Assembly: GCA_938074045.1 (NCBI GenBank) | Contig: CALJGI010000022.1 | Location: forward strand, 20,443 to 84,442 | Length of the DNA stretch: 64,000 bases | Origin: an uncultured Halieaceae bacterium | Lineage (GTDB): Bacteria; Pseudomonadota; Gammaproteobacteria; Pseudomonadales; Halieaceae | Direction of reading: 5' to 3' | Shown: positions 19,085 to 30,012 of the stretch, one piece after another | How the letters are laid out: the number at the start of each line of letters is the position of its first letter | Position numbering within the stretch: the first letter of the stretch is position 1 | Program-made: the position numbers and the translations under genes | The notes under the pieces: generated by a model | Told to the model about the DNA's origin: nothing | The model's input: only the letters and a program-made list of their open reading frames with translations | The model's database searches: none

Positions 19085-20428
19085 ATGATAAAGCTTAAGC
19101 GGGGCATGGATATTCCAATTTCCGGCGCTCCACGACAGCTGATAGACGATGCACCAGCGCCACGCTCCGTGGCCCTGCTGGGTGCAGACTATATAGGCAT
19201 GAAACCTACCATGGCCGTAGCGGTTGGCGATAAGGTCAGCAAAGGGCAGGTAATCTTTTCCGACAAGAAAACGCCGGGTGTCCAATATACGACTCCTGTC
19301 TGTGGGGTGGTCTCGGCCATCAACCGCGGTGCGCGGCGGGTATTGCAGTCAGTTGTTATCGATTGCGAGGGAACGGAGTCAATTGCCTTCGAAAGTTATT
19401 CCGCTGATCAATTGGCCTCATTGGGTCGTGCTGATGTCGAAGCGCAGCTGGTGAGTTCCGGTTTATGGACGGCCCTGCGCACCCGCCCCCACAGCAAGGT
19501 ACCAGCGCTTGGTACCAGCCCATCATCGATTTTTGTCACCGCGATGGATACACAACCATTGGCGGCAGACCCCATGTTGATCATCCGTGAGCAGAGTGAT
19601 GCTTTTATCACCGGTCTGGATGTGCTGAGCCGTTTGACCGATGGCCAGGTCTACGTTTGTCACGCCCCCGACGCGGAACCGCCGCTGGGCAACGCCGATA
19701 ATATCGCGGCCCACGCCTTTAGCGGACCCCATCCCGCGGGTCTTGCCGGCACCCATATACATTTTCTGGATCCTGTCAGCGCACGCAAGACGGTCTGGTC
19801 GATCGGTTACCAGGATGTCATTGCCATGGGTCGGTTATTCACCGATGGCGAACTATACAGTGGACGTGTGGTTGCCCTGAGTGGTCCGCAGGTAGAAGCT
19901 CCGCGCCTTTTACGAACGGTGCTCGGTGCGGATCTGGAGGCACTGACGGCGGGAGAGCTGAAGGACGGCCACAATCGACTGATTTCTGGCTCGGTGCTCG
20001 GTGGGCGTACAGCAGTTGGCAGCACCGCCTATTTGGGACGCTATCACCAGCAGGTATCGGTGCTACTGGAAGGGCGTCATCGGGAACTCCTCGGTTGGTT
20101 CCGCCCAGGTCTGGAGAAGCACTCCAATCTCAGAATTTATCTGTCGCAGTTTTTCAGTGGCAAAACCTTTGCTTTTACCACCAACACTAACGGCAGTGAA
20201 CGGGCCATGGTGCCCGTCGGCAGCTATGAGCAGGTTATCCCCATGGATATTCTGCCGACACAGTTGTTGCGAGCGCTGATTGTCAGTGACACAGAGACCG
20301 CCCAGGCTCTCGGTTGTCTGGAACTCGAAGAGGAAGATTTGGCTCTGTGTACCTATGTATGTCCCGGGAAATACGAATACGGCCCCATCCTGCGTGACAA
20401 CCTCACGCGTATAGAGAAGGAGGGCTGA
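19085..20428 (+). CDS. nqrA: Na+-translocating NADH:quinone reductase subunit A
   Basis: Peripheral cytoplasmic subunit of the sodium-pumping NADH dehydrogenase. It has 447 residues, the family length. The opening [17 protein letters not shown] and the [27 protein letters not shown] barrel-sandwich segment are typical. The closing [28 protein letters not shown] is also conserved. It is the first gene of a compact six-gene nqr operon, followed by nqrB three bases later. AGGATAG provides the ribosome-binding site. Confidence 0.96.
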   Translation: MIKLKRGMDIPISGAPRQLIDDAPAPRSVALLGADYIGMKPTMAVAVGDKVSKGQVIFSDKKTPGVQYTTPVCGVVSAINRGARRVLQSVVIDCEGTESIAFESYSADQLASLGRADVEAQLVSSGLWTALRTRPHSKVPALGTSPSSIFVTAMDTQPLAADPMLIIREQSDAFITGLDVLSRLTDGQVYVCHAPDAEPPLGNADNIAAHAFSGPHPAGLAGTHIHFLDPVSARKTVWSIGYQDVIAMGRLFTDGELYSGRVVALSGPQVEAPRLLRTVLGADLEALTAGELKDGHNRLISGSVLGGRTAVGSTAYLGRYHQQVSVLLEGRHRELLGWFRPGLEKHSNLRIYLSQFFSGKTFAFTTNTNGSERAMVPVGSYEQVIPMDILPTQLLRALIVSDTETAQALGCLELEEEDLALCTYVCPGKYEYGPILRDNLTRIEKEG

Positions 20429-20431
20429 GCC

Positions 20432-21631
20432 ATGGGACTACGTAAATTTCTGGATAATATCGAGCCTCATTTTCAGGGTGGTGGCCGCTTTGAAAAGTGG
20501 TACGCCCTCTATGAAGTGTTCGATACCTTTTTATACGCGCCAAGCAGTGTAACGCGCACCAGCGCTCATGTGCGCGACGGTGTTGACCTCAAGCGCATCA
20601 TGATTACGGTATGGCTTGCGGCTTTCCCGGCGATGTTTTATGGCATGTATAACCTCGGCTTCCAGGCGAACACGATCATGGCCGCCACAGGCATGTCCGG
20701 GCCCTCCGATTGGCATGGGTGGCTGATTTCGCTGCTGGCGGGTTATGACCCCGATAGCATCTGGGATTGTTTCTGGCACGGGGCGATGTATTACATACCG
20801 ATTTATGCCGTGACATTTGTTGTTGGTATTGCCTGGGAGATTCTATTTGCCATCAAGCGTGGTCACGAGGTGAATGAGGGCTTTTTCGTGACCTCAATCC
20901 TGTTTGCGCTGACCTGCCCGCCAGACATTCCATTGTGGCAGGTGGCAATGGGTATCAGCTTCGGTGTGGTCATCGGCAAGGAAGTCTTCGGCGGCACCGG
21001 CAAAAATTTCCTCAATCCGGCACTTACCGGTCGCGCGTTTCTGTTTTTTGCCTATCCCGCACAGTTGTCCGGCGATGCTGTATGGACCGCTGTAGATGGC
21101 TACACTGCGGCAACCGCGCTGAGCGTGGCTGCTACTGACGGGATGCAAGTCATGATGAACCAGATCGGTTGGATGAACGCCTTCCTCGGCAACATCCACG
21201 GGTCCATCGGTGAAACTTCTACGCTTGCTATTTTGTTGGGCGGCTCCTTGCTGCTGTACACACGCATTGCTTCCTGGCGCATTGTCGCCGGCGTTTTCCT
21301 CGGTATGACGGCATTGTCGACGCTGTTCAATATTGTCGGCAGCGAGAGCAACCCCATGTTTGCAATGACTTGGTACTGGCATCTGGTGGTGGGTGGCTTT
21401 GCCTTCGGCATGATTTTTATGGCGACTGACCCCGTGAGTGCGGCGATGACCAATCTTGGCAAATGGTGGTTCGGCATTCTTATTGGGATTATGGTAGTTC
21501 TGATCAGGGTGGTTAACCCTGCATTTCCCGAGGGCATGATGTTGGCGATATTGTTCGCTAATCTTTTTGCCCCATTGATAGACCACTATGTAGTGCAGGC
21601 GAATGTCCGCAGGAGGCTCGCTCGTGGCTAA
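20432..21631 (+). CDS. nqrB: Na+-NQR subunit B
   Basis: Integral membrane subunit (399 residues) carrying covalent FMN on a threonine plus riboflavin, and part of the sodium path. The flavinylation segment reads [11 protein letters not shown], so the usual D-x2-(S/T)-(G/S)-A-T pattern has Ala at the Gly/Ser position; the target threonine is kept. Many hydrophobic helices follow and precede it, and [20 protein letters not shown] is a family hallmark. GGAGG precedes the ATG. The gene end overlaps the true nqrC start by eight bases. Confidence 0.96.
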   Translation: MGLRKFLDNIEPHFQGGGRFEKWYALYEVFDTFLYAPSSVTRTSAHVRDGVDLKRIMITVWLAAFPAMFYGMYNLGFQANTIMAATGMSGPSDWHGWLISLLAGYDPDSIWDCFWHGAMYYIPIYAVTFVVGIAWEILFAIKRGHEVNEGFFVTSILFALTCPPDIPLWQVAMGISFGVVIGKEVFGGTGKNFLNPALTGRAFLFFAYPAQLSGDAVWTAVDGYTAATALSVAATDGMQVMMNQIGWMNAFLGNIHGSIGETSTLAILLGGSLLLYTRIASWRIVAGVFLGMTALSTLFNIVGSESNPMFAMTWYWHLVVGGFAFGMIFMATDPVSAAMTNLGKWWFGILIGIMVVLIRVVNPAFPEGMMLAILFANLFAPLIDHYVVQANVRRRLARG

Positions 21632-22394
21632 TCAGGATACCGTGGGTAAAACCTTTCGCGTCGCGCTGGCCCTCTGCCTGGTGTGCTCAGTGATCGTGTC
21701 TACCGCGGCTGTGATGTTGAAAGACTCCCAGGACCGCAACGTCGAACAAGACATGAAACGCAATATTCTGCAGGCCGCGGGGATGTATGATGCGAACAAA
21801 AGCGTCGATGAACAATTTGAGCGCGTGAACACCCGGCTGGTCGATCTGCGGACGGGTGTGTATAGCGATGATCATGATGCTGATTCTTTTGATCAGCGCA
21901 AATCTGCCAAGGATCCCGCTCTCAGTCTGGAACTCACGGCTGCCGATGATATTGCAAAAATATCCCGTCGCGAAAACTACGCCCAGGTTTATCTGGTCGA
22001 GGCGGAGGGTGAGCTGGATAAAATTATTCTGCCAGTGAAAGGTTATGCCCTTTGGTCCACGCTTTATGGTTTTCTGGCGTTGGAGCCTGACGGTACCACT
22101 GTGGCAGGCCTCGGATTCTACGAACACAAGGAAACCCCGGGGCTGGGTGGAGAAATCGATAATCCTGCCTGGAAAGCGTTGTGGCCCGGTAAGCAGGTAT
22201 ACCAGGGGGAAGCGGTGGCCATTGATGTGATCAAAGGCTCTGTCGATAACACCCGACCCGGTAGTGAGTATCAGGTGGACGGCCTTTCAGGTGCTACCCT
22301 CACCAGCCGTGGCGTCGGAAATCTAGTGAGATTCTGGATGGGAGATATGGGTTATGGACCCTTCCTTGCCAAATTGCGGAAAGGAGAAGTTTGA
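21624..22394 (+). CDS. nqrC: Na+-NQR subunit C
   Basis: Membrane-anchored periplasmic subunit carrying a second covalent FMN. One N-terminal helix ([20 protein letters not shown]) is followed by a soluble FMN-binding domain. The flavin-acceptor threonine lies in [10 protein letters not shown] near the C-terminus. The GTG at 21624 is preferred to the ATG at 21603 because AGGAGG at 21611-21616 has proper seven-base spacing to the GTG and would itself be coding in the longer form. The product is about 256 residues. Confidence 0.95.
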   Translation: MANQDTVGKTFRVALALCLVCSVIVSTAAVMLKDSQDRNVEQDMKRNILQAAGMYDANKSVDEQFERVNTRLVDLRTGVYSDDHDADSFDQRKSAKDPALSLELTAADDIAKISRRENYAQVYLVEAEGELDKIILPVKGYALWSTLYGFLALEPDGTTVAGLGFYEHKETPGLGGEIDNPAWKALWPGKQVYQGEAVAIDVIKGSVDNTRPGSEYQVDGLSGATLTSRGVGNLVRFWMGDMGYGPFLAKLRKGEV

Positions 22395-22396
22395 TC

Positions 22397-23059
22397 ATGT
22401 CTGACATCAAAGAAACCCTGTTCGCACCGGTGTTCAACAACAACCCCATTGCACTGCAGATCCTGGGTATCTGCTCGGCTCTGGCGGTAACTTCATCACT
22501 TAATGTGACCCTGGTCATGTGCCTGGCATTGACGCTGGTAACGGCATTTTCCAGTTGTGCCATATCCGTTATCCGACACCAGATTCCCAACAGCATCCGC
22601 ATCATTGTACAAATGACGATTATTGCGTCGCTGGTGATTGTTGTGGATCAGGTCCTCAAGGCGGTGGCGTATGACATCAGCAAGCAGTTGTCGGTTTTTG
22701 TGGGCCTGATTATCACCAACTGTATCGTGATGGGTCGCGCCGAGGCATTTGCCATGAAAAATCCACCCATGGCGAGCTTTCTCGATGGGGTGGGCAATGG
22801 CTTGGGCTACTCGGTGGTATTGATTGCGGTTGCCACAGTGCGTGAGCTGTTCGGCTCGGGCACTCTGTTCGGGTTCGAAATACTGACGCTGGTAACAGAC
22901 GGGGGCTGGTACAACCCCAACGGTCTGCTGCTGTTACCTCCCAGCGCATTTTTTCTCATAGGTCTGTTTATCTGGGCCTTGAGGAGTTGGAAAACCGATC
23001 AGGTTGAAGAGCCGGATTTTCGTCTCGCCAAGCATATTGGTGAAGGGGAGACCGTCTAA
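22397..23059 (+). CDS. nqrD: Na+-NQR subunit D
   Basis: Integral membrane subunit of about 220 residues with six helices, homologous to RnfE; together with NqrE it holds an iron centre in the membrane. The ATG at 22397 follows AAGGAG by ten bases; the in-frame TTG two codons earlier is not needed. Signatures visible are [16 protein letters not shown] and [19 protein letters not shown], which include the conserved membrane cysteines. It shares one base with nqrE (stop-start TAATG). Confidence 0.95.
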   Translation: MSDIKETLFAPVFNNNPIALQILGICSALAVTSSLNVTLVMCLALTLVTAFSSCAISVIRHQIPNSIRIIVQMTIIASLVIVVDQVLKAVAYDISKQLSVFVGLIITNCIVMGRAEAFAMKNPPMASFLDGVGNGLGYSVVLIAVATVRELFGSGTLFGFEILTLVTDGGWYNPNGLLLLPPSAFFLIGLFIWALRSWKTDQVEEPDFRLAKHIGEGETV

Positions 23060-23667
23060 TGGAAGCTTATCTGGGTCTCTTTATCCGCTCCATATTTATA
23101 GACAATATGGCCCTCAGTTTCTTTCTGGGCATGTGCACATTTCTGGCCATCTCAAAAAAGATCGATGCTGCTGTTGGCCTGGGTATTGCGGTTGTCGTGG
23201 TGTTGACTATTACCGTGCCGGTAAACAATCTGCTCTACGCCTATCTGCTCTCCGACGGAGCCTTGGCCTGGGCGGGCTTACCCGATGTCGATCTCAGCTT
23301 TCTGGGGCTGCTGACCTATATAGGGGTTATCGCTGCATTGGTACAGATACTGGAAATGGTGCTCGATAAATACGTACCTGCGCTGTATGCGGCGCTGGGT
23401 GTGTTTTTGCCGCTCATTACAGTGAACTGTGCGATTCTGGGTGCCTCCCTGTTTATGGTGGAGCGCGATTACAATTTTACCGAAAGTGTGGTTTATGGTG
23501 CCGGTGCGGGTGTTGGCTGGGCGCTGGCGATAGCGGCATTGGCAGGCATTCGTGAAAAGCTTAAATACAGCGATGTCCCCGATGGTTTGCAGGGCCTGGG
23601 CATCACTTTTATTACCGTGGGGCTGATGTCCCTGGGTTTCATGTCCTTTGGCGGCATCGACATTTAA
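23059..23667 (+). CDS. nqrE: Na+-NQR subunit E
   Basis: Integral membrane subunit (202 residues, six helices), homologous to RnfA and pseudo-symmetric to Nqr[21 protein letters not shown] at the N-terminus and [19 protein letters not shown] in the middle carry the cysteines that coordinate the intramembrane iron centre in characterised complexes. It is translationally coupled to nqrD and precedes nqrF by 18 bases. Confidence 0.95.
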   Translation: MEAYLGLFIRSIFIDNMALSFFLGMCTFLAISKKIDAAVGLGIAVVVVLTITVPVNNLLYAYLLSDGALAWAGLPDVDLSFLGLLTYIGVIAALVQILEMVLDKYVPALYAALGVFLPLITVNCAILGASLFMVERDYNFTESVVYGAGAGVGWALAIAALAGIREKLKYSDVPDGLQGLGITFITVGLMSLGFMSFGGIDI

Positions 23668-23685
23668 GAAGCGGATACGACTGAC

Positions 23686-24909
23686 ATGAATACGGTTATT
23701 ACCCTTGGGGTCGTCATGTTCACCGCCATTGTGCTGGCGCTGGTGGCGATCATTCTGGCGGCTCGCTCACGTTTGGTCAGCTCGGGCAACGTGACCATTG
23801 AGATCAATGGCGAGCGTGAGTTGTCGGTTCCAGCCGGCGACAAATTGCTGCAGACCCTGGCTGCCAACGACGTTTTTCTAGCCTCCGCCTGCGGCGGCGG
23901 CGGTACCTGTGCCCAGTGTAAATGTATAGTGCGGGAAGGCGGTGGATCAATGCTGCCCACTGAACAGGGCCATTTCAATCGACGTCAGGCCAATGAGGGC
24001 TGGCGCCTGTCCTGCCAGACCCCCGTTAAGCAAGACATGAAGATTCAGGTGCCGGAAGAGGTCTTCGGCGTCAAGGCGTGGGAGTGTACGGTAGAGTCGA
24101 ATCCCAATGTAGCCACATTTATCAAAGAACTCACATTGCGGTTGCCAGAAGGAGAGAGTGTAGACTTTAAAGCCGGCGGCTATGTGCAGTTGGAATGTCC
24201 GCCGCATCACGTCAAATTTGCGGATTTCGATGTCGATGAGGAGTATCGCGGAGATTGGGAGCGATTCAAATTTTTCGACCTGGAATCGAAAGTGGATGCA
24301 GATGTTATTCGTGCCTACTCCATGGCCAACTACCCGGAAGAAAAAGGAATCGTTAAGTTCAATATCCGGGTGGCGACACCACCACCAGGAACCCAGGGAC
24401 TGCCCTGCGGGCAGATGTCATCCTGGGTGTTCAGCCTGAAACCAGGTGACAAGGTGATGGTTTATGGGCCTTTTGGGGAATTCTTTGCCAAGGAATCCGA
24501 GGCCGAGATGGTTTATATTGGGGGCGGTGCGGGTATGGCCCCCATGCGATCTCACATTTTTGACCAGCTGCGTCGGCTGCAGTCCAAGCGCAAAATTTCT
24601 TTCTGGTACGGCGCGCGTTCCCTGCGGGAAATGTTCTACGCCGATGAGTATGATTCGCTGGCCGCTGAGAATGACAATTTTGACTGGCATGTTGCACTGT
24701 CTGACCCACAGCCGGAAGATGATTGGACCGGGTTGACCGGTTTTATTCACAACGTACTGTATGAAGAATACCTGAAGGATCATCCCGCGCCGGAGGACTG
24801 CGAGTATTACATGTGCGGTCCACCCATGATGAACGCCGCTGTGATTCAGATGCTCACTGACCTCGGGGTCGAGCCGGAGAACATCCTGCTGGACGACTTC
24901 GGCGGCTGA
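23686..24909 (+). CDS. nqrF: Na+-NQR subunit F (NADH dehydrogenase, 2Fe-2S/FAD)
   Basis: NADH-oxidising subunit of 407 residues. An N-terminal membrane helix ([20 protein letters not shown]) anchors a [2Fe-2S] ferredoxin domain with [12 protein letters not shown] and a fourth cysteine in RLSCQTPV. It is followed by a ferredoxin-reductase domain: [11 protein letters not shown] binds FAD, and [13 protein letters not shown] and the terminal [12 protein letters not shown] bind NADH. It completes the nqr structural genes; apbE follows 28 bases downstream. Confidence 0.97.
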   Translation: MNTVITLGVVMFTAIVLALVAIILAARSRLVSSGNVTIEINGERELSVPAGDKLLQTLAANDVFLASACGGGGTCAQCKCIVREGGGSMLPTEQGHFNRRQANEGWRLSCQTPVKQDMKIQVPEEVFGVKAWECTVESNPNVATFIKELTLRLPEGESVDFKAGGYVQLECPPHHVKFADFDVDEEYRGDWERFKFFDLESKVDADVIRAYSMANYPEEKGIVKFNIRVATPPPGTQGLPCGQMSSWVFSLKPGDKVMVYGPFGEFFAKESEAEMVYIGGGAGMAPMRSHIFDQLRRLQSKRKISFWYGARSLREMFYADEYDSLAAENDNFDWHVALSDPQPEDDWTGLTGFIHNVLYEEYLKDHPAPEDCEYYMCGPPMMNAAVIQMLTDLGVEPENILLDDFGG

Positions 24910-24937
24910 TCTTCATTTCCCCCGTCATGGGAAAGCT

Positions 24938-25969
24938 GTGAAATCTCTTCTCCAATACCCGCAAAACGTCGTCTGGTTCGCGTGGGCTCTGTTACTGATC
25001 ACTGGTTGCGAACAATCTCCAACGCCTCTGCGCCTGGCGGGTTCAACCATGGGCACAACGTTTCACATCACCGTTTCCCGACCGCCGGACGGCCTGGCCC
25101 ATAATGGGGAAGCCCTGCAGGCCGAGGTCGACGAGTTGCTACAACGAATCAATCAGGGGCTGTCCACGTATATCGCTGATTCGGAGCTGAATCTGTTCAA
25201 TCGCAGTGCCAGCGCACAGTGGGTGGAAGTGTCGGCGGATCTTTGGACCGTAACAGAGGTGAGTGCTGAGGTATTTGAGAAGAGTCGGGGTGCCTTTGAT
25301 CCGACACTCGGCCCCCTCGTGCGTTTATGGGGATTTGGGGTGGATGGGCGACCGCAGACTCTGCCCTCCACCGACCAGATAAGCCCACTGTTGGAGCGGC
25401 AGGGAATGAATCACCTCGAACGCGATTCAGATTCGCTGCGGCTGCGAAAGCAGGTTGAACTCGAACTCGATTATTCTGCAGTGGCCAAGGGGTACGCTGT
25501 CGATCAAGTGGCTGATTTGCTGGTGTCTAAATCCATTAAAGACTTTATGGTAGAGATAGGTGGTGAAATCAAAGTGCAGGGTCTCAGCCCCCGGGGCGAT
25601 CACTGGCGTCTGGCGATAGAGCGCCCCGACGGAAGTATGGGTGTTCCGTATCAGGCGATATCCTTCACCGATGCAGCGGTAGCGACCTCTGGCGATTATC
25701 GAAACTTCTATGACCGTGATGGTCGCCGGGTTTCACACACACTTAATCCCAGCACCGGTCAGCCCATTGTGCATAATGGGCGGTCAGTCACAGTTATCCA
25801 CGCTGACGCGGCGGTGGCGGATGCCTGGGCAACCGCTCTCAACGTGTTGGGCCCGGAAGCCGGGTTTGAGGTGGCACAGGAGCAGGGACTCGCCGTTTTT
25901 TTTATCGCCGCTGCCGGTGACGAATATGAAACCCGATACACACAGGCTTTTGTCCCGTATTTGGATTAG
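24938..25969 (+). CDS. apbE: FAD:protein FMN transferase ApbE
   Basis: Transfers FMN from FAD to threonines of NqrB and NqrC. The 343-residue protein is a lipoprotein with lipobox LITGC (Cys24), matching its periplasmic site of action. Family motifs are GSTMGTTFHI, GAFDPTLGPLVRLWGFG, YSAVAKGYAVDQVAD and the late SVTVIHADAAVADAWATAL region. It starts at GTG. Its position inside the nqr cluster fits flavinylation of the encoded subunits. Confidence 0.95.
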   Translation: MKSLLQYPQNVVWFAWALLLITGCEQSPTPLRLAGSTMGTTFHITVSRPPDGLAHNGEALQAEVDELLQRINQGLSTYIADSELNLFNRSASAQWVEVSADLWTVTEVSAEVFEKSRGAFDPTLGPLVRLWGFGVDGRPQTLPSTDQISPLLERQGMNHLERDSDSLRLRKQVELELDYSAVAKGYAVDQVADLLVSKSIKDFMVEIGGEIKVQGLSPRGDHWRLAIERPDGSMGVPYQAISFTDAAVATSGDYRNFYDRDGRRVSHTLNPSTGQPIVHNGRSVTVIHADAAVADAWATALNVLGPEAGFEVAQEQGLAVFFIAAAGDEYETRYTQAFVPYLD

Positions 25970-25978
25970 AATGCTCGC

Positions 25979-26218
25979 ATGATGACAGTATTTTTATTGA
26001 GTTTCGCGCTGGTAGGCCTGATATTGCTGGCTATGTCCGTAGGTGTGTTGTTCGGGCGCTCGCCGATCAAGGGATCCTGCGGCGGTATGGGAGCCCTGGG
26101 CATAGATACAGCCTGTGATATTTGTGGCGGGAACACACAGCGCTGCGAAGATTCGCGAGAAACTGCCGCGGTGAACACCGGCAAACCGCTGTTCCATAAC
26201 GCCGACACCCGGGACTGA
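25979..26218 (+). CDS. nqrM: Na+-NQR maturation protein NqrM
   Basis: A 79-residue membrane protein with one N-terminal helix (VFLLSFALVGLILLAMSVGV) followed by four cysteines, in GSCGG, ACDICGG and QRCED. NqrM (DUF539) is required for assembly of the membrane iron centre between NqrD and NqrE in characterised bacteria. It follows apbE by nine bases, completing a self-sufficient nqr operon. Confidence 0.92.
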   Translation: MMTVFLLSFALVGLILLAMSVGVLFGRSPIKGSCGGMGALGIDTACDICGGNTQRCEDSRETAAVNTGKPLFHNADTRD

Positions 26219-26242
26219 ATCGACGAAGGGAAAGCGTCCACT

Positions 26243-27499
26243 ATGGCGTACGCCACTTCATCTCTGCCGCTGCTAGTTGGACTTCGCTATACGCTCAGTC
26301 GACGCTCCAATCGTTTTATCTCGGTTGTATCGGCTATTTCCATGTTGGGTCTCGCTATTGGCGTCGCCAGTCTGATTGTCGTGCTTTCTGTCATGAACGG
26401 CTTCGCCGGTGAATTGCGCGGAAGAATACTCGCGGTGGTGCCCCATGCTTTTGTCGGTCACGACAGCGGCCAGTTAGCTGATTGGCAGAGCGCTCAGCGA
26501 CAACTCGAGACACTATCGGGTGTGCTCGGGGCCGCCCCTTATCTGGAAAGCAAGGTGTTGATGCGCTGGCAGGGTGCGATAATGGGTGCTGCCGTCACCG
26601 CTATTGATGCTCAGGCGGAACAGAAGGTGTCGGAAGTTGCCGGGCATATGCTGACCGGTGAACTCAGCGACCTGGACGACACCCGCTTCGGGGTCATTGT
26701 CGGTTCATTGTTGCTTGATGCGCTGGGTGCTGATGTGGGTGACCGCATAGAACTCATATTCCCCCAATTCCGAGTGACCCCCTTGGGGACTTTTCCCCGC
26801 AGCAAGCGTTTTACCGTTATTGGGCGGTTTCAAGTTGGCGCTCAGCTGGATAGTCAGCAAGCATTTATTGCCCTGGGGGATGGGCAGAAGGTGCTGGGCA
26901 CCGGGGACCGTGTGCACGGGCTACGCGTGCGGTTGGATGATCTGTTCAGCGCACCAGAACGGCTGGGCGACTTGCGGGCAGCGGTGGGAGAGGGGGCGGT
27001 TGCCCGCGACTGGACCACCAGTCAGGGAAGTCTGTTTCAGTCTATCAAGATGGAGAAAATCATGATCGGGGTGCTGCTCATGTGTGTGATAGGTGTCGCC
27101 GCCTTTAATATCGTGTCCACCCTCAGCATGGCGGTAGCCGAGAAGCGTGGTGACATTGCAGTACTGCGCACCATGGGGCTGAGTTCCGCGCGAGTCACGG
27201 CCATATTTCTGGTACAGGGAATGACCATTGCCGGCGCCGGGATCACTGTGGGCGCCACCCTCGGTGTGCTATTGGCCAGCTATATCAGCCCGCTGGCTAC
27301 TTTTCTTGAGCGCTCGCTGGGTTTGCAGGTGTTTGATCCACAGGTTTATTTTATCGCGCATATCCCATCGGTGCTGGACGCCGGTGACGTCATGATTACT
27401 TGTTTGGTGGCTTTGATGTTGAGTTTACTGGCTGCTGCCTATCCGGCCTGGCGCGCTTCACGAATTGCTCCAGCGGAGGTTTTGCGTTATGCCATCTAA
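26243..27499 (+). CDS. lolC: Lipoprotein-releasing ABC transporter permease LolC
   Basis: Inner-membrane permease of the LolCDE complex that extracts outer-membrane lipoproteins and hands them to LolA. The protein has 418 residues with the family layout: one N-terminal helix ([20 protein letters not shown]), a large periplasmic domain (about 50-265), and three C-terminal helices starting with [32 protein letters not shown] and the terminal [16 protein letters not shown] are typical. Its end overlaps lolD by 11 bases. Assignment as LolC rather than LolE rests on gene order. Confidence 0.92.
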   Translation: MAYATSSLPLLVGLRYTLSRRSNRFISVVSAISMLGLAIGVASLIVVLSVMNGFAGELRGRILAVVPHAFVGHDSGQLADWQSAQRQLETLSGVLGAAPYLESKVLMRWQGAIMGAAVTAIDAQAEQKVSEVAGHMLTGELSDLDDTRFGVIVGSLLLDALGADVGDRIELIFPQFRVTPLGTFPRSKRFTVIGRFQVGAQLDSQQAFIALGDGQKVLGTGDRVHGLRVRLDDLFSAPERLGDLRAAVGEGAVARDWTTSQGSLFQSIKMEKIMIGVLLMCVIGVAAFNIVSTLSMAVAEKRGDIAVLRTMGLSSARVTAIFLVQGMTIAGAGITVGATLGVLLASYISPLATFLERSLGLQVFDPQVYFIAHIPSVLDAGDVMITCLVALMLSLLAAAYPAWRASRIAPAEVLRYAI

Positions 27500-28181
27500 A
27501 CGCAGTGGAACAGTGCTCAGCTGCGTCGGTGTCGGCAAGATTTATCGCGACGGAGACCGGTCGGTGGAGGTGCTCAAGGGCGTGGAGTTGGTTCTAAAAG
27601 CGGGTGAGCGACTCGCCATCATTGGCAGTTCTGGCGCCGGTAAATCCACCTTGCTGAATCTATTAGGTGGGCTTGATACACCCAGTGCCGGGACTGTCAG
27701 CTTGTTGGATACTGACCTCGGTTTGTTATCTGAGAAAAGGCGTTGTGCACTGCGCAATGCAGAATTGGGTTTTGTATATCAGTTCCATCACCTGTTGCCC
27801 GAATTCACCGCGCTGGAAAATGTGGCCATGCCCGGTTTGATTGGTGGGCAGGAGCGGAGAGCGGCGGCGGAGAAAGCACGGACGATTCTGGCGCAGGTTG
27901 GTATGTCCCATCGGGTCGAGCACAAACCTGGCGAGCTATCCGGCGGTGAGCGGCAACGAGTTGCCATTGCCAGGGCACTAGTGATGCAACCCGCCTGCGT
28001 AATGATGGATGAACCCACTGGTAATCTGGATGGCACCAGTGCTGGCCAAGTTCTCGCGCTTATCGATGAATTGTCCGCCGAGGTATCCGCCAGTTTTATT
28101 GTGGTAACTCACGACAACCAGGTGGCTGCTCATATGGATCGCGTGCTGGAACTCCGGGCTGGTGGTTTATACCCGTGCTGA
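27489..28181 (+). CDS. lolD: Lipoprotein-releasing ABC transporter ATPase LolD
   Basis: ATPase of LolCDE, 230 residues. Walker A is GSSGAGKST, the signature motif is [15 protein letters not shown], and Walker B is [12 protein letters not shown]. The [18 protein letters not shown] segment is characteristic of LolD. The ATG at 27489 is chosen because GGAGG lies upstream with about nine bases' spacing and it gives the conserved N-terminus; an earlier in-frame start lies within lolC. It overlaps lolC by 11 and lolE by seven bases, so the three are translationally coupled. Confidence 0.95.
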   Translation: MPSKRSGTVLSCVGVGKIYRDGDRSVEVLKGVELVLKAGERLAIIGSSGAGKSTLLNLLGGLDTPSAGTVSLLDTDLGLLSEKRRCALRNAELGFVYQFHHLLPEFTALENVAMPGLIGGQERRAAAEKARTILAQVGMSHRVEHKPGELSGGERQRVAIARALVMQPACVMMDEPTGNLDGTSAGQVLALIDELSAEVSASFIVVTHDNQVAAHMDRVLELRAGGLYPC

Positions 28182-29425
28182 GAAGTTTTCGCAGTCTTAT
28201 CGGAGTCCGCTACAGTTACGCGGGTCGGTTGGATCATGTGGTGTCGTTTTTGTCCATGCTTTCGGTACTGGGTTTGGTCGCCGCCGTGGCCGTTTTGATA
28301 CTGGTGTTGTCGGTCATGAACGGCTTTGATCGGGAAATGCGAGAGCGGATATTGTCCCTGGTACCCCATGTAACCGTGCACGGTTTGGAACCAATCCACG
28401 ATTGGGATGGCTTGGTGGCGAATATTGAATCCCACCCCGAGGTGCAGGCTGCATCTCCGGTAACCATGTTCAATGCCATGATCCTCCGTGGTAGCGATGT
28501 CGAGACAGCGTTGGTTACTGGATTGTCCGCCCAGCGAGAGCGGAATATTGGCCAACTGACGCCGTTTCTGTCGGAAAATGCCTTGGAGAATCTAGCCTCG
28601 CAGGCGAATGGACTGATCCTGGGTGGCGCGCTAGCAACACGACTTAATCTGAAAACAGGTGGCCAAACTCGACTGATGCTGCTGCCCGCCGGAGAGGACT
28701 TCAGTAACACTGACGGTCAGGGGCCACTGCTGCTGGATTTTGTCGTGGTAGGGATACTGAATAGCGGTACCGAGGTCGACCAGTCACTGGCGCTGGTTGA
28801 TTTTGCCCATACCTACGAGCGTTTGGGTATGCCTGTGTCGGCACAGGGCGTGCGCGTAGTATTACATGATTTGTTCGCGGCGAGTCGGCTGGCATGGGAA
28901 CTGGTGCGCTCACTAGAGGGTCCTTACTACACGACCGACTGGATGCGTACCCACGGCAATCTGTACCATGCAATTCAGTTATCCAGAAACCTCATTATGA
29001 TATTGCTGGTATCCATCATCGCGGTGGCGGCCTTTAATATTGTCGCGTCTCTGGTTTTAATAGTACTCGACAAACGCGCGGATATAGCGGTACTGCGTTC
29101 GCTGGGAGCCACCCCGGGGGATATCAACCGCATTTTCATCATTCAGGGACTGCTTATTGGACTGCTGGGTTGTGCACTCGGCACACTGCTTGGGTTGTTG
29201 GTGGCGCCAGTGGCGGGGGATGCGGTGCAGGCATTGGAGGGCCTGTTTACTATCAAATTCCTGAGTTCAGATGTTTATCCAATCAGTTATCTTCCGGTGG
29301 ATGTGCGCTGGGAAGATGTGGCGGCCATCAACGCTACTGCGATGGCGATGTGTTTTCTGGCGTCGCTGATTCCTGCCCGGCGCGCGGCCCTGATTGCGCC
29401 GGCTGATGCGCTACGTTGGGAATAG
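28175..29425 (+). CDS. lolE: Lipoprotein-releasing ABC transporter permease LolE
   Basis: Second permease of LolCDE, 416 residues, starting at GTG inside lolD. The N-terminal helix region is [20 protein letters not shown] with [12 protein letters not shown] after it; a periplasmic domain follows, then three C-terminal helices beginning [20 protein letters not shown]. The end, [20 protein letters not shown], is the conserved permease terminus. The last 92 bases are overlapped by the opposite-strand DUF2062 gene, whose tail is low-complexity; the conserved end here shows that this frame is real. Confidence 0.92.
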   Translation: MLRSFRSLIGVRYSYAGRLDHVVSFLSMLSVLGLVAAVAVLILVLSVMNGFDREMRERILSLVPHVTVHGLEPIHDWDGLVANIESHPEVQAASPVTMFNAMILRGSDVETALVTGLSAQRERNIGQLTPFLSENALENLASQANGLILGGALATRLNLKTGGQTRLMLLPAGEDFSNTDGQGPLLLDFVVVGILNSGTEVDQSLALVDFAHTYERLGMPVSAQGVRVVLHDLFAASRLAWELVRSLEGPYYTTDWMRTHGNLYHAIQLSRNLIMILLVSIIAVAAFNIVASLVLIVLDKRADIAVLRSLGATPGDINRIFIIQGLLIGLLGCALGTLLGLLVAPVAGDAVQALEGLFTIKFLSSDVYPISYLPVDVRWEDVAAINATAMAMCFLASLIPARRAALIAPADALRWE

Positions 29426-29951
29426 ATTGTTTCGCGGCTTTTTTACGTTGCCGGCGGGCTCGCCAGCGGCTCACCACATGAAAGCGCCACAGCACATCGA
29501 TAATCATGTAGCCACAGCCACCCGCGGTCAGTCCGCAGATCAGGCAGCCAAGCAGGAGCGGCTGCCAGATATTGAGTAAACCTTCCCCGAGCCAACTCCA
29601 GGATGCTTCGAACTCTACCTCTCCTGGAGTGACGCCGAGTGTATATGCCCCGACCAGATAGGCGCCGTAGAAAATAGGCGGCATTGTAAGGGGATTGCTA
29701 ACCCAAACCATGCCGACTGAAATAGGCAGGTTGCAGCGCCAGTATATAGCGAGTATGGCGGCGAAAATCATTTGCGTGGGAAAAGGAATAAACGCGCAGA
29801 ACAAGCCGATGAAAAACGCCCCCGCGGTGGCACGTCGGCTGATATGCCAGAGGTTGGGTTCGTATATCCAGCGGCCGAGAACGCGCAGGGACTTCACTTT
29901 CCTGATGCGTGCCGCTTGCGGCATGTGACGTTTAAAAAATTGGCGTGGCAT
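29334..29951 (-). CDS. DUF2062 membrane protein
   Basis: A 205-residue inner-membrane protein. The DUF2062 domain covers about residues 30-160: ATAGAFFIGLFCAFIPFPTQ, then the conserved VWVSNPLTMPPIFYGAYLVG, and a late helical pair. The basic stretch RWRARRQRKKAAKQ and a Ser/Pro/Gln-rich tail end the protein. The ATG at 29951 gives the usual N-terminus PRQFFKRHMPQ; an earlier start at 30038 would run into the comEC leader. It is divergent from comEC and overlaps lolE by 92 bases. The same order (lolE, DUF2062, comEC) occurs in Pseudomonas. Function unknown. Confidence 0.85.
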   Translation of the reverse strand: MPRQFFKRHMPQAARIRKVKSLRVLGRWIYEPNLWHISRRATAGAFFIGLFCAFIPFPTQMIFAAILAIYWRCNLPISVGMVWVSNPLTMPPIFYGAYLVGAYTLGVTPGEVEFEASWSWLGEGLLNIWQPLLLGCLICGLTAGGCGYMIIDVLWRFHVVSRWRARRQRKKAAKQSIPNVAHQPAQSGPRAGQESATPENTSPSQ

Positions 29952-30012
29952 CCGTATCGCGTTTCTCGATTCCTGGTTGACAACAGCGCTACTGTAGTCA
30001 CACTCTAAAGAC

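Noticed and set aside
20894..21586. Minus-strand 230-residue frame in nqrB
   Set aside because: Antisense to conserved membrane helices; histidine- and glutamine-rich shadow.
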